DNA from: an uncultured Clostridia bacterium
GTDB taxonomy: Bacteria > Bacillota > Clostridia > TANB77 > CAG-465
Direction of reading: 5' to 3'
DNA: 64,000 nt
Assembly (NCBI GenBank): GCA_949106495.1
Contig: CARYZD010000007.1
Location: 1 to 64,000, forward strand
Part shown: positions 1 to 9,685 of the stretch, one piece after another
How the letters are laid out: every line of letters starts with the position of its first letter
How positions within the stretch are numbered: the first letter of the stretch is position 1
Program-made: the position numbers and the translations under genes
Notes under the pieces: generated by a model
Database searches by the model: none
What the model was told of the DNA's origin: nothing
Seen by the model: the letters and a program-made list of their open reading frames with translations, nothing else

Positions 1-14
1 ATAAGCTTTTTTCT

Positions 15-40
15 ACCACATGCATAGCATGTGGTTTTCT
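15..40 (+). terminator. Hairpin with T-rich tail, plus strand
   Basis: A 9-bp perfect stem (15-23 with 27-35, loop ATA) is followed by TTTCT. It would end a plus-strand transcript entering from outside the window. The tail is short, so efficiency is uncertain. Confidence 0.45.
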
Positions 41-52
41 CTAATACCAATA

Positions 53-83
53 AAAAGTACATACTTTTTATGTATGTACTTTT
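53..83 (-). terminator. Bidirectional intrinsic terminator
   Basis: A 12-bp perfect stem (53-64 with 72-83, 7-nt loop) lies just beyond the stop of the coiled-coil gene ending at 89. On the minus strand it runs into TTTTTATT. The plus strand also has T's after it, so it may work both ways. Confidence 0.75.
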
Positions 84-88
84 ATTTT

Positions 89-1993
89 TTATTCTATACT
101 TTTTCCATCGTCTCTATTTTTTTTATCTTCAATAATACTATTAACATACCTACTATCAAACTCTGCCTTCTTTTGTTGTAATTCTTTAGATAAATTATCT
201 TTATTTGGATGTTCGTCGTAATATTTTTGTATTTCCTTATCTAGTTCATATTTTTCTTCTGCCATTTTCTCTTTCTCAATATCTTTTTGAGTTCTTTCTT
301 TTACACTATAAACTTGATTTTGCCCACCAAATGTTTTTTCAGGCTTATCATCAGGAATATATTTAATAGTAGATTCTGGATTTAACGCATATTTTTGATT
401 TATTTCACCTTTTACAGCATCTTTTGCAATATCATTAAACTTATGTACACCTATATATTTTTGTACTGAGTCTCCTAAAACACTTTTTTTATTAGAGACA
501 TTCTCTAATAGTTCTGAATATCTTTTTCTATCTTCATCAGATAAATCTTTACCCTTTAGTATATCTCTAAGCTCAGTAATTTTCTCATCGTATACATTAG
601 AAAGCGATTTTATTCCATTTTCTATACTATTTATGTCTTTATCTTTTAATTGACTCTCAATATCTTTGTTTAAGTCAATATCTACACCATGTTTTTTTAG
701 TTCATCTTGAATTTTAATTTTATCTTCTTTGCTTATAGAATCAGCTTTTTCTTTAAGCTGCGCAGGTAATTGCTTTTCAATCATTGCCATTACTTTTTTA
801 TTCATTTTAGATGAATTAAATTTCTTACCTAATCTACTAAAAAAGTTATATTTACCTAATTCGTCTTGACTATTAATTTTCATTAAAGCTTGTTGTACAA
901 TCTTTGCACCTTCTGGAGAATTTAACAATTCAATTCTTAAATCATCTGTTATAGCTGTTCCCATTGGGCTATCTGCAGTTCCCATAAACACTCCTAGAAT
1001 ATTCATTGAACTATCATAGTTTAATGCATTACTAGGATCATATCCTAATATATCTGCATAATTTGGTGCTTTAGGTTCTACTGGCTCTTCTGAAACTGCA
1101 ACTTGTTGACCTGCCATTTGTTGCATAGCTTTTGCTACATCTGCAGGTATTGAAGCTCCACCTTTAGGTGCTGTTGCATTTGCTACTTTTTCTTCTTTAT
1201 TTTCTTCAGTTTTTTCAGCTTCTTCTTTATCTTTTTCTAAATCATCATCTTTTGATACTTCATTTAAGCTTTGTGAAATTAGCTTACCGTCTTTATCTAG
1301 TTCACCAATTGCTTTTTTTATGTCTTTATCGGACATAACCATTTCTTTTCCACCACTAATTTTTTCATCCATTGCAAGTGAAAAATCTTCTAAAGCTATT
1401 CTTCTAACAGACATTTGCTTTTGAGCAGCTTCATCTAATTTTTGAAATAATCCGCTCTTTTGCTCTTTATCTCCAATTTTTTGTTTTATTTCTTCTAATT
1501 TTTTTAATTCTTCTTCTTTTCCTTCCACGCCTTGAAGTTCAGCAATTTTAGAATCAACATCTTCTAATAGTTGTTGTACTTTACCTTTTTGTTCAGATAT
1601 TTCTTTGCCTTCCTTATTACCATATAGTTCGTTTATTTTATCATTTCTTTTGTCTGTAATACTAATAATTTTATTTTTAGCATTTGTATAACAATTCACA
1701 ACCTCTGGGTCATCTTTATCCAGTTTATATTCACTAAACTCTTTGTTTAAACTTTCATCTTTTAAATCTTCTGGGCTTTTATATTCTTCGACAGATAAAC
1801 CTTTTGATTCAAGAAATTTTTTAAATCTCATGCTTTCTAACATTTTTTTTGCATCATCAATTACACTTTTAATTTCACCTTTAGTTTCTTTAAACCCAAC
1901 ACTACCAGCTTCTGAATCATAAGTATTATATTGTTTTTCTTGTTCTAATTCTTCTGTTGATTTACTTTCTTGATTATTTGTATTTTCTTCCAT
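89..1993 (-). CDS. Large charged coiled-coil protein, function unknown
   Basis: A 634-residue protein that I do not recognise. It is extremely rich in Lys, Glu and Asp, with one Cys (about residue 101) and no signal peptide or membrane segment. Residues 40-265 and about 420-634 look like long helical or coiled-coil stretches. Between them lie an Ala/Pro-rich linker (about 269-311) and a more globular, less charged part (about 312-420). It follows a 43-residue ORF by 20 nt, with a clear AGGAGG site, so the two are probably cotranscribed. A similar highly charged protein is encoded at 30385-31842, but homology between them is not demonstrable by eye. A cytosolic structural or scaffold role is only a guess. 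Confidence 0.8.
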   Translation of the reverse strand: MEENTNNQESKSTEELEQEKQYNTYDSEAGSVGFKETKGEIKSVIDDAKKMLESMRFKKFLESKGLSVEEYKSPEDLKDESLNKEFSEYKLDKDDPEVVNCYTNAKNKIISITDKRNDKINELYGNKEGKEISEQKGKVQQLLEDVDSKIAELQGVEGKEEELKKLEEIKQKIGDKEQKSGLFQKLDEAAQKQMSVRRIALEDFSLAMDEKISGGKEMVMSDKDIKKAIGELDKDGKLISQSLNEVSKDDDLEKDKEEAEKTEENKEEKVANATAPKGGASIPADVAKAMQQMAGQQVAVSEEPVEPKAPNYADILGYDPSNALNYDSSMNILGVFMGTADSPMGTAITDDLRIELLNSPEGAKIVQQALMKINSQDELGKYNFFSRLGKKFNSSKMNKKVMAMIEKQLPAQLKEKADSISKEDKIKIQDELKKHGVDIDLNKDIESQLKDKDINSIENGIKSLSNVYDEKITELRDILKGKDLSDEDRKRYSELLENVSNKKSVLGDSVQKYIGVHKFNDIAKDAVKGEINQKYALNPESTIKYIPDDKPEKTFGGQNQVYSVKERTQKDIEKEKMAEEKYELDKEIQKYYDEHPNKDNLSKELQQKKAEFDSRYVNSIIEDKKNRDDGKSIE

Positions 1994-2013
1994 ATTAAAT
2001 TACCTCCTTCAAA

Positions 2014-2145
2014 TTAATATTTATTCACAAATTGCTTTAAAGAATTAATAAATTCTAAATGAGCATCTGCTTCTATCTCTTCTTTTATCTGATTTACTTC
2101 CATTTCTAAATCATTAAATCTAGATTGTATTTCTTCTACTGTCAT
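2014..2145 (-). CDS. 43-residue helical small protein
   Basis: A short ORF (MTVEEIQSRF... ending FVNKY) of acidic, heptad-like composition, preceded by a GGGGG-type ribosome site 7 nt before its ATG. It sits directly downstream of a well-formed sigma-A promoter (2179-2207) and 20 nt upstream of the 634-residue coiled-coil gene. It is therefore the first gene of that transcript. The composition suggests one amphipathic helix that could pair with its neighbour; that is inference. Function unknown. Confidence 0.65.
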   Translation of the reverse strand: MTVEEIQSRFNDLEMEVNQIKEEIEADAHLEFINSLKQFVNKY

Positions 2146-2178
2146 GATAAACAACCCCCTATAACCTCTTATATTAAA

Positions 2179-2207
2179 ATTATATCTTATAAAAAAAATA
2201 AAGTCAA
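2179..2207 (-). promoter_or_regulatory. Sigma-A promoter of the small ORF and coiled-coil gene
   Basis: TTGACT, 17-nt spacer, TATAAT, read on the minus strand. The -35 box lies inside the galE terminator stem. Confidence 0.8.
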
Positions 2208-2223
2208 TATTCTTGACTTTATT
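2190..2223 (-). terminator. galE terminator
   Basis: An 11-bp perfect stem (2197-2207 with 2213-2223, 5-nt loop) followed on the minus strand by eight T's. It sits 22 nt past the galE stop. Its distal arm contains the -35 element of the next promoter. Confidence 0.8.
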
Positions 2224-2244
2224 TACTCAGTTTTACATAATATT

Positions 2245-3267
2245 TTACATATTTTTGTCATTTTGGTGGTTTCTTTCAAAATTCCAAGCATCTTTACACA
2301 TATCTTCAAGTGTCTTTTTAGCTTCAAATCCCATTTCTTTTTTTGCTTTTATTGGATTAGAATAACAAGAAGCAATATCTCCTGCTCTTCTTGGTGCAAT
2401 TTTAAATGGAATCTTAATATTATTTGCCTTTTCAAAAGCATTAATCATATCTAAAACACTATATCCAATGCCTGTTCCTAAATTATATATATGCATACCT
2501 TTTTTATCTGTTCTTAATTTATCTAGTGCATTAATATGTCCTACTGCTAAATCTACAACATGTATATAATCTCTTACACCAGTACCATCTTTAGTATCAT
2601 AATCATTTCCAAATACAGATAATTCTTGTAATTTTCCTGCAGCAACTTTTTGAATATATGGCATTAAATTTGCAGGAATTCCTTTTGGGTCTTCTCCAAT
2701 AAGTCCACTTTCATGTGCACCAACTGGATTAAAATATCTAAGTATTGCAATATTCCATTCATTATCTGATTTATATAAATCTTGTAATATTTGTTCAACC
2801 ATAAGTTTTGATGTTCCATAAGGATTTGTTGTTCCTCCAACTTTACAGTCTTCTGTAATTGGTACGACTTCAGGGTCACCATAAACTGTTGCTGATGATG
2901 AAAATACTAAAGTTTTTACATTATGTTTTTTCATTTCATCAAGTAAAACTAAAACTGTTGATACATTATTTGTATAATATTCAACTGGTTTTTGTACAGA
3001 TTCTCCAACAGCTTTATATGCTGCAAAATCTATAACAGCTTCAATATCATTTTCTATAAATATTTTCTCTAATATATTTCTATCTATCATATTTCCTTCA
3101 TAGAATTTAATATCTTTTCCTGTTATTTTCTTTACATTCTCTAGAGCTTCTGGTGAACTATTAGAAAAATTATCTAATATAACAACTTCTTCTCCTTTAT
3201 TTAAAAGTTCTACACATGTATGTGTGCCAATATATCCAGCACCACCTGTTACTAAAATTTTTGACAT
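2245..3267 (-). CDS. galE: UDP-glucose 4-epimerase
   Basis: Interconverts UDP-glucose and UDP-galactose in the cytoplasm and so supplies UDP-galactose for the polysaccharide genes upstream. It is an extended short-chain dehydrogenase of 340 residues, the usual length. Visible features are the NAD-binding GGAGYIG at 8-14, the SSSAT catalytic serine/threonine region at 123-127, the Tyr150/Lys154 pair (YGTSK) and the NPYG motif. The start is set by AAGGAG before ATG. It has its own promoter and a terminator on each side, so it is a single-gene transcript. Very sure of the family; strict UDP-Glc specificity versus UDP-GlcNAc is not resolved by eye. Confidence 0.95.
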   Translation of the reverse strand: MSKILVTGGAGYIGTHTCVELLNKGEEVVILDNFSNSSPEALENVKKITGKDIKFYEGNMIDRNILEKIFIENDIEAVIDFAAYKAVGESVQKPVEYYTNNVSTVLVLLDEMKKHNVKTLVFSSSATVYGDPEVVPITEDCKVGGTTNPYGTSKLMVEQILQDLYKSDNEWNIAILRYFNPVGAHESGLIGEDPKGIPANLMPYIQKVAAGKLQELSVFGNDYDTKDGTGVRDYIHVVDLAVGHINALDKLRTDKKGMHIYNLGTGIGYSVLDMINAFEKANNIKIPFKIAPRRAGDIASCYSNPIKAKKEMGFEAKKTLEDMCKDAWNFERNHQNDKNM

Positions 3268-3292
3268 TTTTTATTCACTCCTTATATTCAAC

Positions 3293-3321
3293 ATTCTAGC
3301 ATACTAATTTATTTTTTTCAA
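3293..3321 (-). promoter_or_regulatory. Sigma-A promoter of galE
   Basis: TTGAAA, 17-nt spacer, TAGAAT on the minus strand, about 25 nt before the galE start. Confidence 0.7.
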
Positions 3322-3339
3322 TAAATATCACAAACAAAA

Positions 3340-3382
3340 CACAAATTAAAAATATGCTAGTAAATTTTATTACTAGCATATT
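3340..3382 (-). terminator. Terminator closing the 17-kb polysaccharide operon
   Basis: A 13-bp perfect stem (3351-3363 with 3370-3382, 6-nt loop) begins immediately after the stop codon of the last glycosyltransferase. It is followed on the minus strand by TTTAATTTG. Confidence 0.8.
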
Positions 3383-4270
3383 TTACTTAAATTTATTTAT
3401 CAATCTTCTAATTGGTACCTCAAATATTAGTTCAAATTTTCTAACATATCTTAAAGTATTTATTATAAACAATTCAACAATATTGGCATAATTATATTTC
3501 TTTTGATAATATATTCTACTATCAAATATAATATCTTGCTTTTTAAACATGTTCATAAGTTTGCCTATTGTTTGGCTATCATAATGTATAAACTTCAATT
3601 TATTTAAAATATGTATTTCTAATCCAATATCTTTTATTTTATTTCCTATAATATCTTCTTCATAAAATAAAAAAGTTTTCTCATCAAAGTAATTTATTTT
3701 TTTTAAAGAATCATATTTAGCAATAAAGAAAGAGCCTGCTATACAATCTACTTTTAAATATTCATTTTCGTATTCTTTTTTAGAATACTCACCTTTTCTA
3801 AAAAATGGATATAACAGTAGTTCTGTAATTCTAGTTGAATTTGCTATATCTATAATTGGTGTTCTCTTTTTCCATGCGGCTCTTCTTGCTGGTCCATTTA
3901 CAAAATTCATTCTTGGAGCTACAATTGCTACTTTTTTATGCAATTTCAAGTAATCTAAACAAGTCTCTATGGTTTGTTCTTCGACATATACATCTGGATT
4001 AGAAATTGCTACATATTCATAATTATCTATTTTCTCTAAATATTTTAATCCCAAATTATTTCCATATGCATATCCACCATTTTTCTCTGAACATATAACC
4101 TCAACTTTATCTGATTCTACTTTTTTTAAATAGCTAATTTCATCCTTATTAGTAGAATGATTATCTACAATTATTATTTTATTTATAATATTATATTCTT
4201 TAATTTTATTTACATATTCTATTGTTGTTTTATAATCATTATAGTTTAATACAACTATTGCGAATTTCAT
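3383..4270 (-). CDS. Family 2 glycosyltransferase (rhamnosyltransferase-like)
   Basis: A 295-residue GT-A fold enzyme, last gene of the surface-polysaccharide operon. The N-terminus (FAIVVLNYN) is the GT2 nucleotide-binding strand, followed by VDNHSTN near residue 36 and the NPDV metal-site variant near 92. FDEKTFLFYEEDI near 210 matches the acceptor-side signature common in WbbL/RfbF-type rhamnosyltransferases. No membrane helix is evident, so it is cytoplasmic or peripheral. The start follows AAGGAG. It lies 11 nt after the deacetylase gene. The sugar donor is inferred as dTDP-rhamnose from the nearby rml genes; it could be another nucleotide sugar. Confidence 0.88.
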   Translation of the reverse strand: MKFAIVVLNYNDYKTTIEYVNKIKEYNIINKIIIVDNHSTNKDEISYLKKVESDKVEVICSEKNGGYAYGNNLGLKYLEKIDNYEYVAISNPDVYVEEQTIETCLDYLKLHKKVAIVAPRMNFVNGPARRAAWKKRTPIIDIANSTRITELLLYPFFRKGEYSKKEYENEYLKVDCIAGSFFIAKYDSLKKINYFDEKTFLFYEEDIIGNKIKDIGLEIHILNKLKFIHYDSQTIGKLMNMFKKQDIIFDSRIYYQKKYNYANIVELFIINTLRYVRKFELIFEVPIRRLINKFK

Positions 4271-4281
4271 ATAATTCTCCT

Positions 4282-5145
4282 TTAATTTATTTTTACTTTA
4301 GAATTTAAGCAATAATTTATGAAAGTATCAAGACTCATACTACGTCTAGCATATATTCTTTCAATAGCATATAAATTAGAATTATCACTGTTATAATCAA
4401 ATACACCGCCATCCATTAAAAGACCATATTTGTAATTTTCTTTTGCTACGTTTTGAACCATAGTGTTTTGTGAGCCAGATGGATAACAAATTACTAATGA
4501 CTCTATTCCTAAGTTTTCTTTTAAATATGCCTTTGATTCTTCTAATTCTTTTTTTACCTGTTCTTCACTAAGTTGTGCTAAATATGGATGTGATAAAGTA
4601 TGTGAATCAATTTCTACTAATCCACTCTCTTTCATTTCTTTTAGTTGTTCTAAAGTACAATAACCAGGTGTTCCAACAAAATCAGTTATTACATACATAT
4701 TTATTTTCATATTTAATTCTTTTGCATATGGAAACGCTATGTTATATACATCTTGCCATCCATCATCAAAAGTTAACACTACTGGTTTTTTATAATGTTG
4801 TACTTTATTTATTTCAGAAGCAAAAATAACATCATAATTATTTTCTTTTAAATATTCCATTTGTTTTTTTAGCTCATCTATTTTAACCATATTTTCTGGA
4901 TAAGGATAATCTCCTGTATCATCTTTAATCCAATGATACATAAAAATTGGTATATTAGCTTCAATATCTTGATTTGAAAAATAAGCAAGTTGATTTTTAT
5001 CTTCTATACTATAATTAAATTGAATGCTTTTACTTAGATCATTTTGTATATTTAAAAATAAAAATTTACTTATTATAAGTTTTATAGCAATAATAACTAA
5101 TAAAATTATTAAGATATAAATAAAAATTTTTTTTATATTTTTCAT
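4282..5145 (-). CDS. Membrane-anchored polysaccharide deacetylase
   Basis: A 287-residue carbohydrate esterase family 4-like protein. Residues 6-31 form one uncleaved N-terminal membrane helix and the rest should face outward. The NodB-homology domain shows MYHWI (69-73), the metal and catalytic motif TFDDGW (125-130), and HTLSH (182-186) with the two zinc-binding histidines. YPSG (221-224) is in the PgaB/IcaB style. It would remove N-acetyl groups from an exported or wall-bound glycan. Sitting between glycosyltransferases in the operon, it is a likely tailoring enzyme for the polysaccharide built here. The exact substrate is unknown. The start follows GGAGG. Confidence 0.88.
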   Translation of the reverse strand: MKNIKKIFIYILIILLVIIAIKLIISKFLFLNIQNDLSKSIQFNYSIEDKNQLAYFSNQDIEANIPIFMYHWIKDDTGDYPYPENMVKIDELKKQMEYLKENNYDVIFASEINKVQHYKKPVVLTFDDGWQDVYNIAFPYAKELNMKINMYVITDFVGTPGYCTLEQLKEMKESGLVEIDSHTLSHPYLAQLSEEQVKKELEESKAYLKENLGIESLVICYPSGSQNTMVQNVAKENYKYGLLMDGGVFDYNSDNSNLYAIERIYARRSMSLDTFINYCLNSKVKIN

Positions 5146-5157
5146 ATATCCTCCAAA

Positions 5158-8100
5158 TTAATACATATACATTTCTTTAATCTTTACATTATTGTAATCT
5201 TTATAATCTACATTTTTTTTATGAAATATAAGTGTAACTTTTCCTGCTCTGTATCTTTCAGTTTTTACATCTAAATCCAAATAAACATCACTATTATATA
5301 TTGGCACATTTGCTATTTCTAATTTATTAATATATATAGAAACTGAATTATAACATTCATAATTTTCAATATTAGCATTAATTTTCAATTTTCTATTCTT
5401 TTGAGTAATTAAATAACATGAAAAATAATCTGAAATATAATTATCACTATCTATATTACCATCTATAATTTTTGCTTTACTTATATCTGAGTCTGTAAAA
5501 AATGTATTTAAACTTGCAATAACAGAATCGTTTGAATATTGCATTTCTCTTTCAGGTACTGTATCAATTAATATATCATCTCTTGTTATTTCCATATCTG
5601 TAGCCACAGTTATAAAACCACCCTGTTCACTTAAATAATTAATATAATACTCATCTATATGATTTATATTATATACAAATGAAGGTATCATTGCTCCTAT
5701 TAATATAAATGGTTTCAAATTTTCAATTCTTGTTTTAGAATTAGCAATAACATATATAAATGATAAAAATAATAATACCCCTGGTACTAATATATATACT
5801 GATTTCCACAAACATTCAACTGTATAAATATCATTATGAGCAGATATTAACATCATTAAAATTACAATTGGTATTAATAATAATCCTATTGCCAATATAT
5901 TTTTCTTTATTGCATCTTTATTTTTAGATTTTTCTATTTTACAGAAAAATAGTATCCAAAAGACTAGAAATAATATTGGAATTAAAAAAACTATTTTCGA
6001 TATTACTTGTTCTAACAGTATAATTAAAGCATCTTTTATAACATTTAAATTTAATGTTGTTACTGCTCCTTCTATTGTATGTCCATGTTTAGCTAAACTA
6101 CCTGTAAAATGTAAAAATAAAGCCTTCCCCCAAAATAAATGATAAGTTAAATATATTATACTAGATAATGATAATGTAACACATAAATTTTTAACTTTTT
6201 TATCAATAATAGAAACTATAATAAGTCCCAAAACTAACATCATTACTAAAGCTAAAACTTGTTCATCTAATGTCATAAGCATAAAAAATGGGATAGCTAA
6301 TAAAGTTTTATACCATTTATTCAACTTAAACTCTTCTTCTAAATGCCTTATACAATATCCTATTAAAAATATACAAACCGCAAGAGTGAATATTTTTGCA
6401 GATCTAGCTCTCCAATAGGTTGTAACTTGAAAATTTTGAAAGAGTGGAATGAAACTTGATATAAAAAATGCAAAACTAGTTGTTGATTTATTCCAAACAG
6501 TTTTGATAAAATATACCAAAGCCAACACAACACAAATCATAGCAATTGGATAAAAAGGCGCTCTATTTCCATATGCAGGAATTGCTCTTACAAGTTTTAA
6601 AAATATGTTTTCTTCCAAACATTGAGTAAAGAAGGCTAAATATCTTGGCCTATATTGCCCTACTTCTGTTATATTCAAGTTAAATGGTCTTTTAAATATT
6701 TCAAGTAAAAAATTTTCGCCTTCTTTTATTTCCCATGGTATTAGATTATTAATGCTTTGAGGTCTTACTTCTTCATCTACAATTGGCTCTTTAAAGAAAT
6801 ATAAAATGATATATATACTTATTAGTATAATTCCTAAAGAATAAAGTAAAATCTTACCCGCCTTTTTCTCAAAAAAGAAACTATATACTTTTTGAAATTT
6901 ATTATTTAATTTATCTAAAATTTTATTAAATTTAGCTTTAACCTTTGAATAAATATCTTTTATCTTCTCTAATGTTATTTTTTTTTTTATCATTTTATTC
7001 TCTCCAATTATCCAGTCATTTAAATACTTTAATGAACTAATAAATATTATAACAAATATACCTAAATAATTCAAAATGTATCTTGATCTAGCTTCCCATA
7101 AAATAAAAAATAATAGTAATCCAAACACCGCAATTCTACATATAAGATTTATATCATCTTTTTTAAATATAGCAAAAAAGCTAGACATTGTTATAAATAT
7201 TAACATTGCAAAATGTATTGATTGAACAACTATACTATAATACTTATAATATTTTCCATCTTTCGTTACAAATTCATGAAAAATATTTTTCTCATATGAG
7301 CCTCTAACTAATTTATAGTTAGAATAATATGTTCCATCTCCCCAAACAAAGTTAATTTTTTTAATAAAAAAATTAAAATTATTTCTCAGTTTATCATTTA
7401 ATCTATTTTTTATAACTTCAATATTTGCAGCCTTTTTTAATTCCTCATTTTCAAAACTTTTTGTAAAGTTTACATCTTCATCTAAATAAGCTCCATATTC
7501 TCCACCAAGACCCATCATTATCCAATGAGTATATGGAAATTTCTTGTTATTATCTAATTTATAATTAATAAATTTAGAATAATATAAATTTTTTCCAATA
7601 AATAGTATTATAATTGTTATAAATATAATTAGATATCTAAATAAATAATTTTTTAATTCTCTTTTTTCAAATTTTATTCTAAGAAATTCTGTAATAAAAA
7701 TTGCAATTAAAATAAATAAAACAGTAATCTTTAGTCTCATTCCTATAAACGTTATTATTCCTATTAGAACTGAATATAACGTTTTTCTTTTAAATGAAAT
7801 ATTTTCTTTATTAGACAATATATATATATACATTATCAATGGAGGAAATAAAAATGTAAATGTATCAGTATATATGATTGGTGCATAACAATATAAAGGT
7901 GAAAGAAAAAACATAAATAATAATGCAAACAATGAATTTTTCTCACCATATATTTCTTGTACAATTTTCTGAACTAAATATACTCCAATATCTATTAATA
8001 ATATATTAATTACTATTACTACTCCCATATACTTAGAATTAGCTCCAAAAAATAAATGAACGAATTTAAATATAATAGTAAGTAATGTTACAAATGGAAT

Positions 8101-8481
8101 GTTATTATTATACATAGAAAAATATGTCGTAGAATCACCGTCATATCTTCCATCAGCAATTCTAGAAGAAACATCCATAGTTACTCCAGAATCCCATGAT
8201 GACACTATTCTACACTTAAAACCAAAAATTAATTGAATACTAATCATAATAATAAAAATAATTTTCTTAATTAGTTTTATATTTTTAAATTTAGCATTAT
8301 TAATTGCTTTAAAAATAAAATATATTCCAACACAGGTAATTAAAGTTGCTATAATAACAAAAAATGTTGAAAATTTTTTTATATTTCTATGTTCAAATAT
8401 TGCATAAAAAGTTATAAAAGTAAATATTATCGTAAAAGTAATATTAAACAAATATATTAATATATTATTGATTTTTTTCAT
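5158..8481 (-). CDS. Double-length GT-C type membrane glycosyltransferase fusion
   Basis: A 1107-residue polytopic membrane protein. Residues 1-496 form one module of about ten helices with SSWDSGV near the first outside loop. It ends in FFILWEARSRY, which closely resembles the end of the 485-residue protein encoded at 24253-25710. A Lys-rich linker at about 497-540 leads to a second module of about 570 residues with again ten or more helices and an extracytoplasmic tail. Such proteins usually use polyprenyl-phosphate sugars at the outer face; that role is inferred from fold, not from a catalytic motif I can name. Met497 has GGAGA upstream and is followed by an 11-A run, so the modules may once have been, or may still partly be, separate products. 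It starts directly after the previous stop codon. Confidence 0.75.
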   Translation of the reverse strand: MKKINNILIYLFNITFTIIFTFITFYAIFEHRNIKKFSTFFVIIATLITCVGIYFIFKAINNAKFKNIKLIKKIIFIIMISIQLIFGFKCRIVSSWDSGVTMDVSSRIADGRYDGDSTTYFSMYNNNIPFVTLLTIIFKFVHLFFGANSKYMGVVIVINILLIDIGVYLVQKIVQEIYGEKNSLFALLFMFFLSPLYCYAPIIYTDTFTFLFPPLIMYIYILSNKENISFKRKTLYSVLIGIITFIGMRLKITVLFILIAIFITEFLRIKFEKRELKNYLFRYLIIFITIIILFIGKNLYYSKFINYKLDNNKKFPYTHWIMMGLGGEYGAYLDEDVNFTKSFENEELKKAANIEVIKNRLNDKLRNNFNFFIKKINFVWGDGTYYSNYKLVRGSYEKNIFHEFVTKDGKYYKYYSIVVQSIHFAMLIFITMSSFFAIFKKDDINLICRIAVFGLLLFFILWEARSRYILNYLGIFVIIFISSLKYLNDWIIGENKMIKKKITLEKIKDIYSKVKAKFNKILDKLNNKFQKVYSFFFEKKAGKILLYSLGIILISIYIILYFFKEPIVDEEVRPQSINNLIPWEIKEGENFLLEIFKRPFNLNITEVGQYRPRYLAFFTQCLEENIFLKLVRAIPAYGNRAPFYPIAMICVVLALVYFIKTVWNKSTTSFAFFISSFIPLFQNFQVTTYWRARSAKIFTLAVCIFLIGYCIRHLEEEFKLNKWYKTLLAIPFFMLMTLDEQVLALVMMLVLGLIIVSIIDKKVKNLCVTLSLSSIIYLTYHLFWGKALFLHFTGSLAKHGHTIEGAVTTLNLNVIKDALIILLEQVISKIVFLIPILFLVFWILFFCKIEKSKNKDAIKKNILAIGLLLIPIVILMMLISAHNDIYTVECLWKSVYILVPGVLLFLSFIYVIANSKTRIENLKPFILIGAMIPSFVYNINHIDEYYINYLSEQGGFITVATDMEITRDDILIDTVPEREMQYSNDSVIASLNTFFTDSDISKAKIIDGNIDSDNYISDYFSCYLITQKNRKLKINANIENYECYNSVSIYINKLEIANVPIYNSDVYLDLDVKTERYRAGKVTLIFHKKNVDYKDYNNVKIKEMYMY

Positions 8482-9669
8482 TTAAGCACCTATTTTTTCA
8501 GCCTTTTGTTCAGATAACTCTCTTAAGAATTTAAAAGTAAATACTCCAACCATAAAAACATAACCAAATGCAAATATCATTATTAAGCTTTGATCCATAT
8601 TTCCTAAAAAATTAAAATATTCACTTAAAATTGCTATCTGACTTACCGCTATCATCCAAAAATCTTTCTTTCTTATTGCCACATAAATTACTAATAGTAC
8701 TTCTGCGCAATATCCATATCTCTCATGCATATATGGAAGTAATGTTACCATAAGTAAAATATACATTATACTTGCACCAATCATGTTTGTATTTGTAAAC
8801 TTTGATTTATTTTGTATAATAATATATGTGACTATTCCCAACACTAATAAAGTAAATATAATTAATATTGTACTTTGATTTGAGAAAAAATCTGGTACAA
8901 ATTTATAAATATTAGGAAAATTCAATGTTAACATTCTAGATCCTTGACCAGTTTGAGCAAGATATATACTTAAGCAATCAATAATGCTTCTTCCTGCTAT
9001 TATTGCTGGTAAACATGTAATAAAATTAACTAATGGTATTATTAAAAAGTTTAATATTGAAAAATTTTTCTTTTTAAAATAAAGAACAATATATATAGGT
9101 AATATAAAAATAAACTGTAATTTACACGCAAATGCTAATCCAGCAAATACAAATGATAATACATTTTTATCTTTTAAAATATAGTATAAACTTATTAAAG
9201 TAAAACCTACATACATAGAATCACATTGCCCCCACAATGCAGAATTTAAAAATACTGTTGGAAGCATTATAAGTGATGCATATGTTAAAATTGAAATTTT
9301 ATTGTCTTTATCCTTTTCTTTTAATATTTTTTTAACTATTAATGCACCAAATATTGCAATAATAAAATCAAAAACTATAGATAATAATTTTATTAATATC
9401 TTTGAACTTATTGGTATATATGAAAATATAGCCATTATTGTCATATATAAAATATTATAATTTCCAATCTCATATTTAAGTGATTTTAGTCCTCCATAAG
9501 CTTTTATTTGTTCCATCCATGGCTCTAAACAGACTGTATAGTCTCCTGATTCAAAATGTAAAACTAAAATTCTAGCTAAAATAGCAAAAATAGTAAACAT
9601 GATAATAAAAAATATATTAATCATTTTTTTATTATCTGCAAATTCTCTTAATTCTTTATCTATCTTCAT
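8482..9669 (-). CDS. GT-C type integral membrane mannosyl/glucosyltransferase-like protein
   Basis: A 395-residue protein with about ten membrane helices. Its loops LNSALWGQCDS and LPYMHERYGY are typical of bacterial GT-C enzymes of the GT87/ArnT-related groups, with acidic residues in the first outside loop (ESGDY and EPW). It would transfer sugar from a lipid-phosphate carrier outside the membrane. The start is taken at MKIDKEL, because AAGGAG lies 9 nt before it and the frame upstream runs into the previous gene. It follows the GtrA-GT2 fusion and a GtrB-like gene. The three form a GtrA/GtrB/GtrC-like set: flippase, lipid-carrier glucosylation, outer-face transfer. That grouping is inference. 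Confidence 0.75.
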   Translation of the reverse strand: MKIDKELREFADNKKMINIFFIIMFTIFAILARILVLHFESGDYTVCLEPWMEQIKAYGGLKSLKYEIGNYNILYMTIMAIFSYIPISSKILIKLLSIVFDFIIAIFGALIVKKILKEKDKDNKISILTYASLIMLPTVFLNSALWGQCDSMYVGFTLISLYYILKDKNVLSFVFAGLAFACKLQFIFILPIYIVLYFKKKNFSILNFLIIPLVNFITCLPAIIAGRSIIDCLSIYLAQTGQGSRMLTLNFPNIYKFVPDFFSNQSTILIIFTLLVLGIVTYIIIQNKSKFTNTNMIGASIMYILLMVTLLPYMHERYGYCAEVLLVIYVAIRKKDFWMIAVSQIAILSEYFNFLGNMDQSLIMIFAFGYVFMVGVFTFKFLRELSEQKAEKIGA

Positions 9670-9685
9670 TTTATATTTCTCCTTT

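Noticed and set aside
2125..2454. Plus-strand 109-codon frame over the galE end
   Set aside because: Antisense to galE codons and the promoter-terminator region, no SD, low-complexity Phe/Ile-rich product; other long antisense frames in the window were dropped for the same reasons.
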